A stretch of 25,634 nt of DNA from DASXBA01 sp046729895 (GTDB lineage Bacteria > Actinomycetota > Thermoleophilia > Solirubrobacterales > Thermoleophilaceae): contig JBKPHP010000131.1 of assembly GCA_046729895.1 (NCBI GenBank), positions 1-25,634 of the forward strand. Direction: 5' to 3'. A model generated the notes under the pieces. That model did not search any database. It saw only the letters and a list, made by a program, of their open reading frames with translations, and had not been told where the DNA came from. Within the stretch, counting starts at the first letter, position 1. Every line of letters begins with the position of its first letter. Shown piece by piece: positions 1-7,461 of this stretch. A program made the translations under genes and the position numbers.

Positions 1-29
1 GCCTAGGCCGCCCGCCGTCCGGGTCGCTG

Positions 30-527
30 ATGGACGAGATCCCTCCAGTTCAGCCGGAACGGGAGCGGGCCATCGATCTCGCCTACAGGGCGCTGGCGAC
101 ACGCGACCGCACGGTCGCCGAGATCAGGGCCTGCCTGGAGCGCAAGCGTGTCGAGCCGGCCGCCATAGAGGAGGCCGTGCTGGAGCTGAGCGACGAGGGC
201 TACCTCGACGATGCGCGCTACGCGCGGCGATTCGCGGAGGACAAGCGCACGCTCGAGCGTTGGGGGACCGAGCGGATCGCGCAGGACCTTCGGCGCCGCG
301 GCGTGGAGCGGGAGCTGGTCGAGGCGATCGTGGCGGAGCAGGATCGTGACCTCGAGCTCCACGCCGCCCTCGCTCTGCTCGCCGTGCGGCTGCCCGACCC
401 GCCGACCGACGACCGGGCGCGCGACCGCGCCTGGGGCCTCCTCGTGAGGCGCGGCTACGAGCCGGAGCTCGCCTACGAGGCCGTACGCATCCACGGCCGG
501 CGCCCGCCGGACCGCCGGGCCGCCTAG
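30..527 (+). CDS. recX: Regulatory protein RecX
   Basis: A 165-residue protein of the RecX family, which binds RecA filaments in the cytoplasm and limits recombinase and SOS co-protease activity. The family signature is clear at about residues 57–92: YLDDARYARRFAEDK followed by WGTERIAQDLRRRGV, within the usual repeats of three-helix modules, and the length is typical. The start chosen is the first ATG, at 30; no good Shine-Dalgarno precedes it. A GCC-TAG at 1–6 in another frame could be the last codon and stop of an upstream gene, and recA is what usually lies there, but six bases cannot prove it. Translation from the upstream gene could therefore be coupled or close-spaced (23 nt). Identity is firm; the exact start is less so. 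Confidence 0.93.
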   Translation: MDEIPPVQPERERAIDLAYRALATRDRTVAEIRACLERKRVEPAAIEEAVLELSDEGYLDDARYARRFAEDKRTLERWGTERIAQDLRRRGVERELVEAIVAEQDRDLELHAALALLAVRLPDPPTDDRARDRAWGLLVRRGYEPELAYEAVRIHGRRPPDRRAA

Positions 528-585
528 GGCCGCGGCCGGCTCCTCGGGCTCCGGCGCGCCGCTGGTAGGCGTCCCGTCACGCTGC

Positions 586-614
586 TTGCACCCGGCCCGG
601 TGCACGGATACCCT
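586..614 (+). promoter_or_regulatory. Putative promoter for rny leader
   Basis: TTGCAC (586–591) and TACCCT (609–614) are separated by exactly 17 bp, the standard spacing for a housekeeping sigma factor, and lie in the recX–rny gap. Each hexamer matches only three consensus positions, so this is a candidate. If used, transcription starts near 621 and rny carries an untranslated leader of about 290 nt. Confidence 0.4.
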
Positions 615-909
615 CATGTGGAAGCGGCCGGTTTGGCGGCCGTGAGACAGAAAGACCTGCAAACCGACATCTTTGTGACGCTCTTTTCGCAGCTGGGAGC
701 ATGGCTCCCCGAGCACGTGAGAACTGAGATCGGACAACAACGAGCGGAGAGACCCGGAAGGAGGATCACAGGGCGCCCCTAGCGGCAGCCAGGCGCGCTC
801 CCCGGATGCGCGCCCCGCTCTGAAGCAACGTCTTGTGTCTCGCGGCACCAGCCGCACCGCTCGACGAGGTTGAGCGACCGGCGCGACCGCGCCGGACAGA
901 GGAGACGAC
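615..909 (+). promoter_or_regulatory. Structured leader upstream of rny
   Basis: This is noncoding sequence between recX and rny, visibly less GC-rich at 640–770 than its surroundings. It holds several perfect hairpins: 695–700 with 704–709 (GGGAGC/GCTCCC); 792–798 with 808–814 (GGCGCGC/GCGCGCC); 842–846 with 851–855 (GCGGC/GCCGC); and 878–884 with 889–895 (CCGGCGC/GCGCCGG, 4-nt loop). The last ends just before the rny Shine-Dalgarno. An AAGGAGG at 757–763 has no start codon at the right distance. No known riboswitch class was recognised. A role as an autoregulatory leader, as known for the rne 5' UTR in E. coli, is inference only. Confidence 0.4.
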
Positions 910-2415
910 ATGGAGATCGTGTTGGCGGCGCTGGTGGCGGGAGCCGTCTCGGTGGGCGTGGTGCTGCTCGCGCAGCGACCGCGGACCGCTCAGGGGCGCG
1001 CCGCCGCGGCGGGCGGGACGCCCGAGCCCCGCGCATCGGACCGTGAGACGCCTGATCCGGCGCCGAGCGCAGTCGTCGACCCGGATCACGTGGGGGAGGA
1101 GCTGCGGGCGCGTCGGGCCGAACTCGTGCGGCTGGAGGAGAGGCTTCGCGCCAGAGAGCAATCGCTCGAGCTGCAGGCGCAGGGGCTGGACGAGCGCCAG
1201 CGCTCGCTAGACGACCGGCAGCGGAACCTTGAGAAGCACCGCGGCAAGCTGAAGGAGGCCAGGCGCGAGCAGCTTCGGGAGCTCGAGCGCCTGTCGGGGC
1301 TGAGCGCAGCGCAGGCGAAGCAGATCCTGCTCCGCGAGCTCGAGGATGAGCTCCGCCACGAGAGCGCGCGGCTGGTCCGCCAGATCGAGGAGGAGACGAA
1401 ACGGGACGCCGACCGCCGCGCCAGGAACATCCTTGCGGCCGTCATGCAGAGGGTGGCGAGCGGCCATGCCGTCGAGACCACCGTCTCTGTGGTCGAGCTC
1501 AAGTCGGACGAGCTGAAGGGCCGGATCATCGGCCGCGAGGGTCGCAACATCCGCACCCTGGAGACGCTCACCGGGATCGACTTTATAGTCGACGACACAC
1601 CGGGGGCGGTACTGCTCTCCGGGTTCGACGGCGTCCGCCGGGAAATCGCGCGGCTTACGCTGGAGCGGCTGCTCCAGGACGGCCGCATCCACCCGGCCCG
1701 CATCGAGGAGGCCTACCACCAGTCGCGTTCGGAGATCGAGCAGCACGTGGTGGAGGTCGGGGAGCAGGCCGTATTCGAGGCCAACGTGGGCGCATTGCAC
1801 CCGGAGCTCACGAAGCTTCTCGGCCGGCTCAAGTTCCGCACCAGCTACGGCCAAAACGTCCTCCACCACTCGGTCGAGTGCGCCCGTCTCGCGTCGATGC
1901 TGGCCGCGGAGCTGCGAGCCGATCCTCGCGTGGCCGCCCGGGCCGCGCTCTTGCACGACCTCGGTAAGGCGGTGTCCCACGAGGTGGAGGGGCCGCACGC
2001 CCTCGTGGGCGGCGAGATCGCGCGGCGCTACAAGGAGTCGGAGGCCGTGGCGCACGCCATGGAGGCGCACCACAACGAGGTCGAGTTGCGGACCGTCGAG
2101 GCGGTAATCGTGCAGATCGTCGACGCCCTGTCCGGCGCGCGACCGGGCGCGCGGGGTGAGTCGCTCGAGCACTACGTCAAGCGGCTGCACGAACTGGAGG
2201 AGCTCGCCAAGCGGCATGAGGGCGTCGAGAAGGTCTACGCCATGCACGCGGGCCGCGAGATCCGGGTGATCGTCGAGCCCGAGGAGGTCGACGACGACGG
2301 TGCGGCGCTGCTCTCACACCAGATCGCCCGGGACGTGGAGAGGGAGCTCGAGTATCCCGGCCAGATCAAGGTGACCGTGATCAGGGAGAGCAGGGCCACC
2401 GACTACGCGAAGTGA
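910..2415 (+). CDS. rny: Ribonuclease Y
   Basis: A 501-residue membrane-anchored endoribonuclease that initiates mRNA decay, acting at the inner face of the membrane. In order: an N-terminal transmembrane helix (about residues 2–22); a long Arg/Glu-rich coiled coil (about 60–180); a KH RNA-binding domain with GRIIGREGRNIR at about 204–215; and an HD-type metal hydrolase domain with HHSVECA near 319 and the HD pair at 349–350 in LLHDLGKA. Length is close to the usual 510–520. The ATG at 910 follows AGAGGAG at a good distance. It is preceded by a long leader with a hairpin against the ribosome site. The following small membrane gene is 71 nt downstream and probably co-transcribed. All domain hallmarks are present, so this call is secure. 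Confidence 0.96.
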   Translation: MEIVLAALVAGAVSVGVVLLAQRPRTAQGRAAAAGGTPEPRASDRETPDPAPSAVVDPDHVGEELRARRAELVRLEERLRAREQSLELQAQGLDERQRSLDDRQRNLEKHRGKLKEARREQLRELERLSGLSAAQAKQILLRELEDELRHESARLVRQIEEETKRDADRRARNILAAVMQRVASGHAVETTVSVVELKSDELKGRIIGREGRNIRTLETLTGIDFIVDDTPGAVLLSGFDGVRREIARLTLERLLQDGRIHPARIEEAYHQSRSEIEQHVVEVGEQAVFEANVGALHPELTKLLGRLKFRTSYGQNVLHHSVECARLASMLAAELRADPRVAARAALLHDLGKAVSHEVEGPHALVGGEIARRYKESEAVAHAMEAHHNEVELRTVEAVIVQIVDALSGARPGARGESLEHYVKRLHELEELAKRHEGVEKVYAMHAGREIRVIVEPEEVDDDGAALLSHQIARDVERELEYPGQIKVTVIRESRATDYAK

Positions 2416-2486
2416 GCTCCCACCGAAGGCATCCGACGGTTTCCCGAATGGCCCAGACTGGCACCCACCCACCCGTAGGAGGCAGC

Positions 2487-2915
2487 GTGGCCCGCGCCGA
2501 AGACAAGCCTCTGGCCGCCCGATGGCGCGCAGCGGTTGCCGCGCGTCTCTCGCTAGAGGGCACCCGTAGCGCAACTCTCTTCGAGCGCCAAACCGTCCAG
2601 CGGCTTTCCTGGCATCAGATCGTTCGGCTGAACAGGTACCTGGAGCTCTTCGGCAAGCTCACGACCGTGGTCTGGGTCGTGTTCGCGGGTACGTTGATCC
2701 TGGGGGTCGACTGGAAAGCGGCCGCCGAGGGCGCGGTCAACTCGGGCAAGCCCGTCAAGGGCGCCCTGGCGCTCGCAATCATCGTTCCGACACTGCTTTT
2801 CGTGGGGGCCCGCTCACTGATCGGCTTCGCGCGCTGGCGGCTTCAGCGCGAGTTGTGGCGTCGCGACGTGGCGCGCCTCACCGGCCAGCCACCGCCAGAC
2901 AGCGAGCCTCGCTGA
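2487..2915 (+). CDS. Small two-helix membrane protein, unknown function
   Basis: No family was recognised. From the GTG at 2487 the protein has 142 residues, with a basic cytoplasmic-looking N-terminus, two hydrophobic segments (one around TVVWVVFAGTLILGV, one around ALALAIIVPTLLFVGA) and an Arg-rich C-terminal tail. The start at 2487 is preferred because TAGGAGG sits at 2476–2482 right before it. The reading frame also opens at a GTG at 2412 that overlaps the rny stop as GTGA, and at an ATG at 2448, but neither has a comparable ribosome site, and the extra residues are low-complexity and hydrophilic. Position right after rny suggests a shared transcript. A link to RNase Y membrane assembly would be speculation. 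Confidence 0.7.
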   Translation: MARAEDKPLAARWRAAVAARLSLEGTRSATLFERQTVQRLSWHQIVRLNRYLELFGKLTTVVWVVFAGTLILGVDWKAAAEGAVNSGKPVKGALALAIIVPTLLFVGARSLIGFARWRLQRELWRRDVARLTGQPPPDSEPR

Positions 2916-2917
2916 CT

Positions 2918-2954
2918 ACAGGCGCCTGTGCAGACAGCTGTTGCGGGGTACGCT
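2918..2954 (+). promoter_or_regulatory. Palindrome and candidate -10 before amidotransferase gene
   Basis: ACAGGCGCCTGT (2918–2929) is a perfect 12-bp palindrome. A TACGCT at 2949–2954 could be a -10 element; its -35 region (2926–2931) would overlap the palindrome, so a bound dimeric regulator would block it. The -10 lies 12 nt before the start codon, which would leave only a 4–6-nt leader. Both elements are candidates. Confidence 0.35.
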
Positions 2955-2966
2955 GCCGCTTGGGCC

Positions 2967-3890
2967 ATGTGCCGCGCGCTTGCCTACCTTGGGCGTCCAA
3001 TCCTCGTCGACGACCTGCTGTACGGGACGGACAGCTCGCTCGCCTCCCAGGTTTACGACGCGGAGCTGTACGCGTATCTCAATCTCGGTGGCTTTGGCCT
3101 TGCGGCCTGGGGCGATGGGCTGGCCGACCCCGACGCCCCGCTGCACTACCGAACGCCCTCCCTGCCGATCTTCGACAGAAACCTCCGCAGCCTGGCGCGG
3201 AACCTCACGGTCGGGGCGCTCGTCGCGCACGTACGCGGGGTGTTCTACGAGCACGGCGAGAGTCTGACCGTTCACAACGTGCACCCCTTCCGATTCGAGG
3301 GCGCACGGGTGGTGCTCGGGATGAACGGGACTCTCTCGCGCTTCGCGGAGATGCGCTACGACCTGCTGACGCAGATCAAGCCGGAGGTCGCGCGCCACAT
3401 CGAGGGCAACACCGACAGCGAGTGGGTATACGCGCTTCTCCTCTCGCAACTGTCCGATCCCGCCGCGCCGGCGACTCCGCAGCAGCTCGAGGAGGCGACG
3501 GAGGCGACCCTGCGGATCCTCCGTGAGACCCGCGATCGGCACGGCGTCGACACGGCATCGGAGATGAATCTCCTGGTCGGGGACGGCAGGACCATAGTCG
3601 CGACCCGGTTCGCCTACGACTACGGCTGGTATTCCGCCGAGGAGACCTATCACGCGAAGCACCGCCGCTACGACTTCACCTCGCTCTGGTTCACGGCCGG
3701 TCGCGACTACGTCTGCCGAGACGGGGAATGGATCATGCGCGGTGGCGAGCGGCTCGAGTCGGTGATCGTTGCCTCCGAGCCGATCACCAAGGACTTCTCG
3801 ACCTGGGTGGAGGTGCCGGAGTACGCGATGATGACGGCCTCGCTGCGCGACGGGACGGTCGAGATCACGGCGCGCGAGCTGGTCGTGTGA
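2967..3890 (+). CDS. Class II glutamine amidotransferase-like protein (EgtC/GATase_4 type)
   Basis: A 307-residue stand-alone N-terminal-nucleophile glutamine amidotransferase fold. The start is fixed at the ATG at 2967 because the next codon is the nucleophile cysteine: MCRALAYLG matches the MCRHLGYLG-type opening of EgtC relatives. The frame remains open 13 codons upstream, but a start there would bury the cysteine. Later landmarks are HVRG, NVHPF and NTDSEW, the last being the usual TTDSE box. The oxyanion motif normally written HNG is MNG here. No synthetase domain is attached and no egtB or egtD is nearby, so an ergothioneine role is not supported. It overlaps the following cNMP-binding gene as GTGA. 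Substrate is unknown, and possible outcomes include γ-glutamyl hydrolysis or amide transfer. Confidence 0.82.
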   Translation: MCRALAYLGRPILVDDLLYGTDSSLASQVYDAELYAYLNLGGFGLAAWGDGLADPDAPLHYRTPSLPIFDRNLRSLARNLTVGALVAHVRGVFYEHGESLTVHNVHPFRFEGARVVLGMNGTLSRFAEMRYDLLTQIKPEVARHIEGNTDSEWVYALLLSQLSDPAAPATPQQLEEATEATLRILRETRDRHGVDTASEMNLLVGDGRTIVATRFAYDYGWYSAEETYHAKHRRYDFTSLWFTAGRDYVCRDGEWIMRGGERLESVIVASEPITKDFSTWVEVPEYAMMTASLRDGTVEITARELVV

Positions 3891-4888
3891 GCGCCTCGAC
3901 ACCCGACGAACTACTGGGGACCTTCCCCTTGTTCGCCGGGCTGGCCCCGGACGAGCTCAGCGATCTCGCGCGGGTGACGCAACCGTTCGAGCGGCGCCCC
4001 GGCGAATGCCTGTTCCACCAAGGAGAGCCCGCCGACAGCCTCTACGTGGTCGAATCGGGGCGGCTGGAGAGCGTGGCCCGCCTGCCGGCTGAACGTGAGC
4101 TGTCCCTGGCAGCCATCGGGCCGGGGGAGCTGATCGGCGAGCTCGCGCTGGTGAGCGGGGGGACCCGCACGGCAACGGTGCGTGCCGTCGAGGCGACCAG
4201 GGGAGTCGTGATACAGCGTGATGCCTTCGACAGCCTTCGCGCCGGTCTGCGGCCGGGCGCACGGGCGGTCATGCGGCGCCTGTGCGGCGTCGTCAGCGAC
4301 CGCCTCCGGCGCCGTTACGCCGCAATCGCGGCCCGGCTCGGGGAGAGCGAGGAGCAAGGGCGACTCCCGGCGCCGGCGCTCCGCCACGCAGAGGTGCGCC
4401 CAGCAGCCAAGAGCGAACGAGAGTACGCGTCTCGTCTCCCCTTCTTCTCCGCTTTTCCGGCCGGTGACCTCGAGCGGCTGCTGGGCGAGCTGAGACGACT
4501 CGAGCTCGCGCGAGGGGAGCTGCTCGTCCGCGCCGGCGACCCGCTGGATGCCCTCTACCTCACGCTGCGAGGCGGGGTCGAGGCGACGATCCAGCGCGGC
4601 GAACGCAAGCAGCGCGTCCGTCTTGCCGGACCGGGGACCGCGTGCGCGTATGTCGGCCTGATCGACAAGGGGCCGGGCCCGGTCGACTGCCGGACCCGCG
4701 AGCGCGCCGTCGTCCTCGCCCTGCCGCGGGCCCGCTTCCATCACCTCCTCCATGGAGACGACCCGCTCGGACACCGATTCCTGGACGCCGTTCAGCAGGA
4801 CCTCGTGCAGGCCCTGCGGGACGCCGAACGCCGTCAGGCCACCCTGATCTCGGCCCGGGCCGCTCACGCGGACAGTCGTGGACCCTGA
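3887..4888 (+). CDS. Tandem cyclic-nucleotide-binding-domain protein
   Basis: A 333-residue protein made of two CAP_ED/cNMP-binding β-barrels with no DNA-binding helix-turn-helix, kinase or channel part. The first barrel (about residues 10–150) has a good phosphate-binding cassette, GELALVSGGTRTATVRA at 84–100, with the Glu and Arg that contact cyclic nucleotides. The second (about 180–320, from RLPFFSAF) has a degenerate cassette lacking the Glu (YVGLIDKGPGP), so it may be structural. The start is the GTG at 3887, which forms a GTGA overlap with the upstream stop; the frame is open further upstream, but only as a shadow of the amidotransferase gene. It overlaps the next gene by 11 nt. It looks like a sensor subunit that acts through partners, perhaps those encoded on either side; this is inference. 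Confidence 0.85.
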   Translation: MSASTPDELLGTFPLFAGLAPDELSDLARVTQPFERRPGECLFHQGEPADSLYVVESGRLESVARLPAERELSLAAIGPGELIGELALVSGGTRTATVRAVEATRGVVIQRDAFDSLRAGLRPGARAVMRRLCGVVSDRLRRRYAAIAARLGESEEQGRLPAPALRHAEVRPAAKSEREYASRLPFFSAFPAGDLERLLGELRRLELARGELLVRAGDPLDALYLTLRGGVEATIQRGERKQRVRLAGPGTACAYVGLIDKGPGPVDCRTRERAVVLALPRARFHHLLHGDDPLGHRFLDAVQQDLVQALRDAERRQATLISARAAHADSRGP

Positions 4889-5711
4889 CGCGTCGACGAG
4901 TGCTCGTGCCGCCCAAGCCGCGGTCGGATGGGCGGACGCGGAGGGCTGGAATCCGGGGCTCGATGATGATGAGCGATTCCTGGCGGCGGATCCCGATGCC
5001 TTCCTGGCGACGGAACGGGCGGGTGAGATAGTCGCCACCGTCTCGTGCGCCTTGTACGGCGAGGCGTATGCGTTCATCGGGTTCTACATCGTGCGCTCCG
5101 ATCTACGGGGCCGCGGCATTGGGAGCCCTCTGTTCGACCGTGCGCTCAGCCGGGCCGACGGGCGGGTTGTCGGGTTGGACGGAGTGCTCGCCCAGCAGGC
5201 CTCGTATGAGCAGCGCGGCTTCGTCCTCGCGCACCGCAACGTCCGCTGGGGCACCAACGGCGGCGGTGCGCGTCCAGGCGGGGTGGTGGAGCTGTCCTCG
5301 GTGCCATTCGAGGACCTGCTGGCATTCGACGCGTCGGTCTTCGGCACGGAGCGGGAACGTTTCCTGCGCGCGTGGATCGACCGCCCGCCCGGTCATGCGC
5401 TTGCGTGCGTCAACGAGGGCAGCCTGGGCGGCTACGGCGTGCTCCGACCCTGCCAGGTGGGCGCGAAGGTCGGACCGCTGATGGCCGGCGACGAGGAGGT
5501 GGCCGACCGGCTGCTGACCGGTCTGCTCGCCGCGGCGGGTCCCGGTAGGGAGGTGTTCATCGACATGCCCGCCGCAAACTCCCGCGCCGCATCCCTGCGT
5601 GCAAGTCGCGAGATGGAGCCGTCGTTCGAAACCGTCCGGATGTACCTGCACGGCCGGCCGCCGGAGGACGTGCAGAGGACCTTCGGGGTGACGACATTCG
5701 AGTTCGGGTGA
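4878..5711 (+). CDS. Two-domain GNAT acetyltransferase (YitH/Acetyltransf_18 type)
   Basis: A 277-residue cytoplasmic N-acetyltransferase. The N-terminal GNAT domain (about 1–130) shows motif A for acetyl-CoA pyrophosphate binding, LRGRGIGSPL at about 76–85, after the β4 strand FIGFYIVRS. The C-terminal part (about 140–277) resembles the second domain of YitH/HolE-like proteins: GGYGVLRP, KVGPLMA, EVFIDMPAANS and a late RMY. The start is the GTG at 4878, inside the end of the cNMP-binding gene, giving an 11-nt overlap and probable translational coupling. The acceptor substrate cannot be read from the sequence. Because it shares an operon with a cyclic-nucleotide sensor, regulation of acetylation by cAMP is an idea to test; in mycobacteria a cNMP domain and a GNAT are fused in one protein. 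Confidence 0.85.
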   Translation: MDPDASTSARAAQAAVGWADAEGWNPGLDDDERFLAADPDAFLATERAGEIVATVSCALYGEAYAFIGFYIVRSDLRGRGIGSPLFDRALSRADGRVVGLDGVLAQQASYEQRGFVLAHRNVRWGTNGGGARPGGVVELSSVPFEDLLAFDASVFGTERERFLRAWIDRPPGHALACVNEGSLGGYGVLRPCQVGAKVGPLMAGDEEVADRLLTGLLAAAGPGREVFIDMPAANSRAASLRASREMEPSFETVRMYLHGRPPEDVQRTFGVTTFEFG

Positions 5712-5742
5712 GGGCGAGCGGCGCCAGCCGACTGGCCTCGGA

Positions 5743-7317
5743 CTATGGCGTCAGCCGGCTGAAGTACTGGCTGGCATCGTTTTGCGCGAACGCCTGGCCG
5801 AACATCGTCGCGAAGTCGGTGCCCGTATCGTCCATCCCCATGTAGTCCCCGAGGAAGTAGCCGAGAGCGAACGGGGCCTTGCGGATGTCGAAGGACGCCG
5901 GGGTGATCCGCTCCTCCTCCCAGCTCGCCGGGCTTAGACAATCCTCTGACGACGACTCGCAGGAGACTGCGAAGTAGTCGGTGTCGAGCGTAGCCGGGCT
6001 CTCCGTGTTGTTGCGGAAGTCGTAATACGTCACGGTGACGGTGCCGTCGCCGTCCACGTGGACCGAGGGCGTGAAGGCCTGCTGGTCGTAGTTGGGCTCG
6101 TCGACCGGAGTCTTGTTGACCTTGATGGCGGGCGACCACGTCCGTCCGCCGTCCGTCGACTGGGTGAACGCGATGTTGTCGTGGTCGACGATGGCGAGGC
6201 CCCCATCGAAACGGGCGTCCATCCAGACGGCATACAGGTTGCCGTTGTCCGCGTCGACCGCGACCTCGGGGATCAGATCCCCAGCGCGAATCGGGCAGCC
6301 ATTGGTGTCGCTCGGGTCCGGGCACGGGACGGGCTCGACGTCGATCGGCGTCTGACCGTCGCGTCCGCTGATCAAGCTCATCGGAATCATGTCGTCCACT
6401 CGCCTGGGCTTGGTCCACGTCGCGCCGTGGTTGTCCGAGCGGATGAAGGAAAGCTTCACCGGACCAATGCCGCCGCGGCGCCGTGAGGAATTGGTGATGT
6501 CGCCAAAGAAGTCGAACAGCGAGCCGCCCTCGCTTGCCGGCTCTACGACGATCTGGTTGCCGATCGTCTGCTTGTTGGCGCCGGTCTCGTAGATCTTGCC
6601 GGCCGGCTCCCATGAGTCGCCGCCGTTGCCAGTCCGGGCGAAATAGATCGGTCCCTTGAAGGCGTTGCCGTGCGGGTTGTCGTTCGGCGCGAGCACCCTG
6701 CCCGCCTCCTGGATGCGATCCCATACGGCGTAGACGAAGTTTGCGTCGTTGGGGTCGGCCGTCATGGAGCCCTTGTCGTTGAGGAAGCGTCCGGCAGGAT
6801 CGCTGATCAGCCGGATCGCGGGCTCCCAGGTCGCGCCGCCGTCCGTGGATCGGTTGTACGTCATGCCGTTGGCGCCGAACCCACCAGTCGGCGGGTCGGG
6901 GTCTGTAACCAGGCTCAAGGCGTGCAGCGTCCCGGTCGGCCCGAACGAGATCCACGGGTCCGAGGAGCGCTGGAAGCTCCCCCCGGTGCAGCGAGTGTCG
7001 TTCGGGACCGCGACCCGTGTCCAGCTCGTGCCGCCGCTCTTCGAGACCGCCGCCACGTTGCCCTTGGATCCGCCATTCGAGTAGCGATCCTGCTGATAGA
7101 AACCGACCAGGTTGTCGGCATCGGTCGGGTTGACCTCGATCCACGGCTCCACCTCGGCCCCAGAGAAGTTGGTGCCGGAGCCGTCCGGCGGGCAGCCGGC
7201 CAGCGGGTTCGCGGCCGAGGCCAGGATCGGCGGGCTGGCGTTGAGGGGCGCCGCGTGGGCCGCCGGCGCCAGCAGCAGCACCGCCGCCGCGAGGATCGGG
7301 ATCGGAATGCGCGCCAC
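5743..7317 (-). CDS. Secreted Asp-box (BNR) repeat, sialidase-fold protein
   Basis: A 524-residue exported protein. Residues 1–22 form a Sec signal peptide (ARIPIP, then an Ala/Leu core, ending AAHAAP). At least five Asp-box repeats follow, of the form S/x-D-x-G-x-x-W: SKSGGTSW, STDGGATW, GNGGDSW, SDNHGATW and STDGGRTW, indicating a six-bladed β-propeller as in sialidases and other exo-hydrolases. I cannot identify the arginine triad of true sialidases, so enzymatic function is open. The start is a GTG at 7317 preceded by AGGGGGGAG. It converges on the GNAT gene with 31 nt between; a small GCCAG/CTGGC hairpin at 5723–5736 lies in that gap. The upstream region has a long dyad over a candidate -10. 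Confidence 0.82.
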   Translation of the reverse strand: MARIPIPILAAAVLLLAPAAHAAPLNASPPILASAANPLAGCPPDGSGTNFSGAEVEPWIEVNPTDADNLVGFYQQDRYSNGGSKGNVAAVSKSGGTSWTRVAVPNDTRCTGGSFQRSSDPWISFGPTGTLHALSLVTDPDPPTGGFGANGMTYNRSTDGGATWEPAIRLISDPAGRFLNDKGSMTADPNDANFVYAVWDRIQEAGRVLAPNDNPHGNAFKGPIYFARTGNGGDSWEPAGKIYETGANKQTIGNQIVVEPASEGGSLFDFFGDITNSSRRRGGIGPVKLSFIRSDNHGATWTKPRRVDDMIPMSLISGRDGQTPIDVEPVPCPDPSDTNGCPIRAGDLIPEVAVDADNGNLYAVWMDARFDGGLAIVDHDNIAFTQSTDGGRTWSPAIKVNKTPVDEPNYDQQAFTPSVHVDGDGTVTVTYYDFRNNTESPATLDTDYFAVSCESSSEDCLSPASWEEERITPASFDIRKAPFALGYFLGDYMGMDDTGTDFATMFGQAFAQNDASQYFSRLTP

Positions 7318-7346
7318 AGCTCCCCCCTTCAGCCCGGTTGTGCGAC

Positions 7347-7374
7347 CTGGATGCTACGCCTGTCGAGCATCCAG
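7347..7374 (-). promoter_or_regulatory. 9-bp dyad over candidate -10 of the BNR gene
   Basis: CTGGATGCT (7347–7355) and AGCATCCAG (7366–7374) are perfect inverted repeats separated by 10 nt. On the minus strand TAGCAT (7356–7351) at its edge is a plausible -10 for the BNR gene 34 nt away. The 28-bp layout suits an operator for a dimeric repressor, or alternatively an RNA hairpin. Confidence 0.4.
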
Positions 7375-7461
7375 AGCCTCCGCTGGGGCCTCCGAACCTC
7401 GAGCAGGCTTCGACTAGGGGCCCGCCGTGCAGGAGGTTGCCTGGCGTCGTACAGTCCCGTC

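Noticed and set aside
600..782. 60-codon plus-strand frame in the recX–rny gap
   Set aside because: Its start lies upstream of the candidate transcription start, it has no ribosome site, and it runs through the hairpins; the region is better read as an RNA leader.
1207..2247. 346-codon frame antisense to rny
   Set aside because: GC-rich antisense shadow; the plus strand encodes a complete RNase Y.
2412..2486. GTGA overlap start for the small membrane protein at the rny stop
   Set aside because: The overlap fits the local style, but TAGGAGG right before the GTG at 2487 is a far better start signal and the extra residues look noncoding.
2967..3890. Ergothioneine biosynthesis (EgtC) assignment
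   Set aside because: The N-terminus resembles EgtC, but there is no egtB or egtD nearby and the HNG motif is altered; only the fold is claimed.
5432..7144. Long minus-strand frame of 570 codons over the BNR gene
   Set aside because: It is an out-of-frame shadow: no domain pattern and Arg/Gly/Pro-rich, whereas the other minus frame has a signal peptide and five Asp-boxes.
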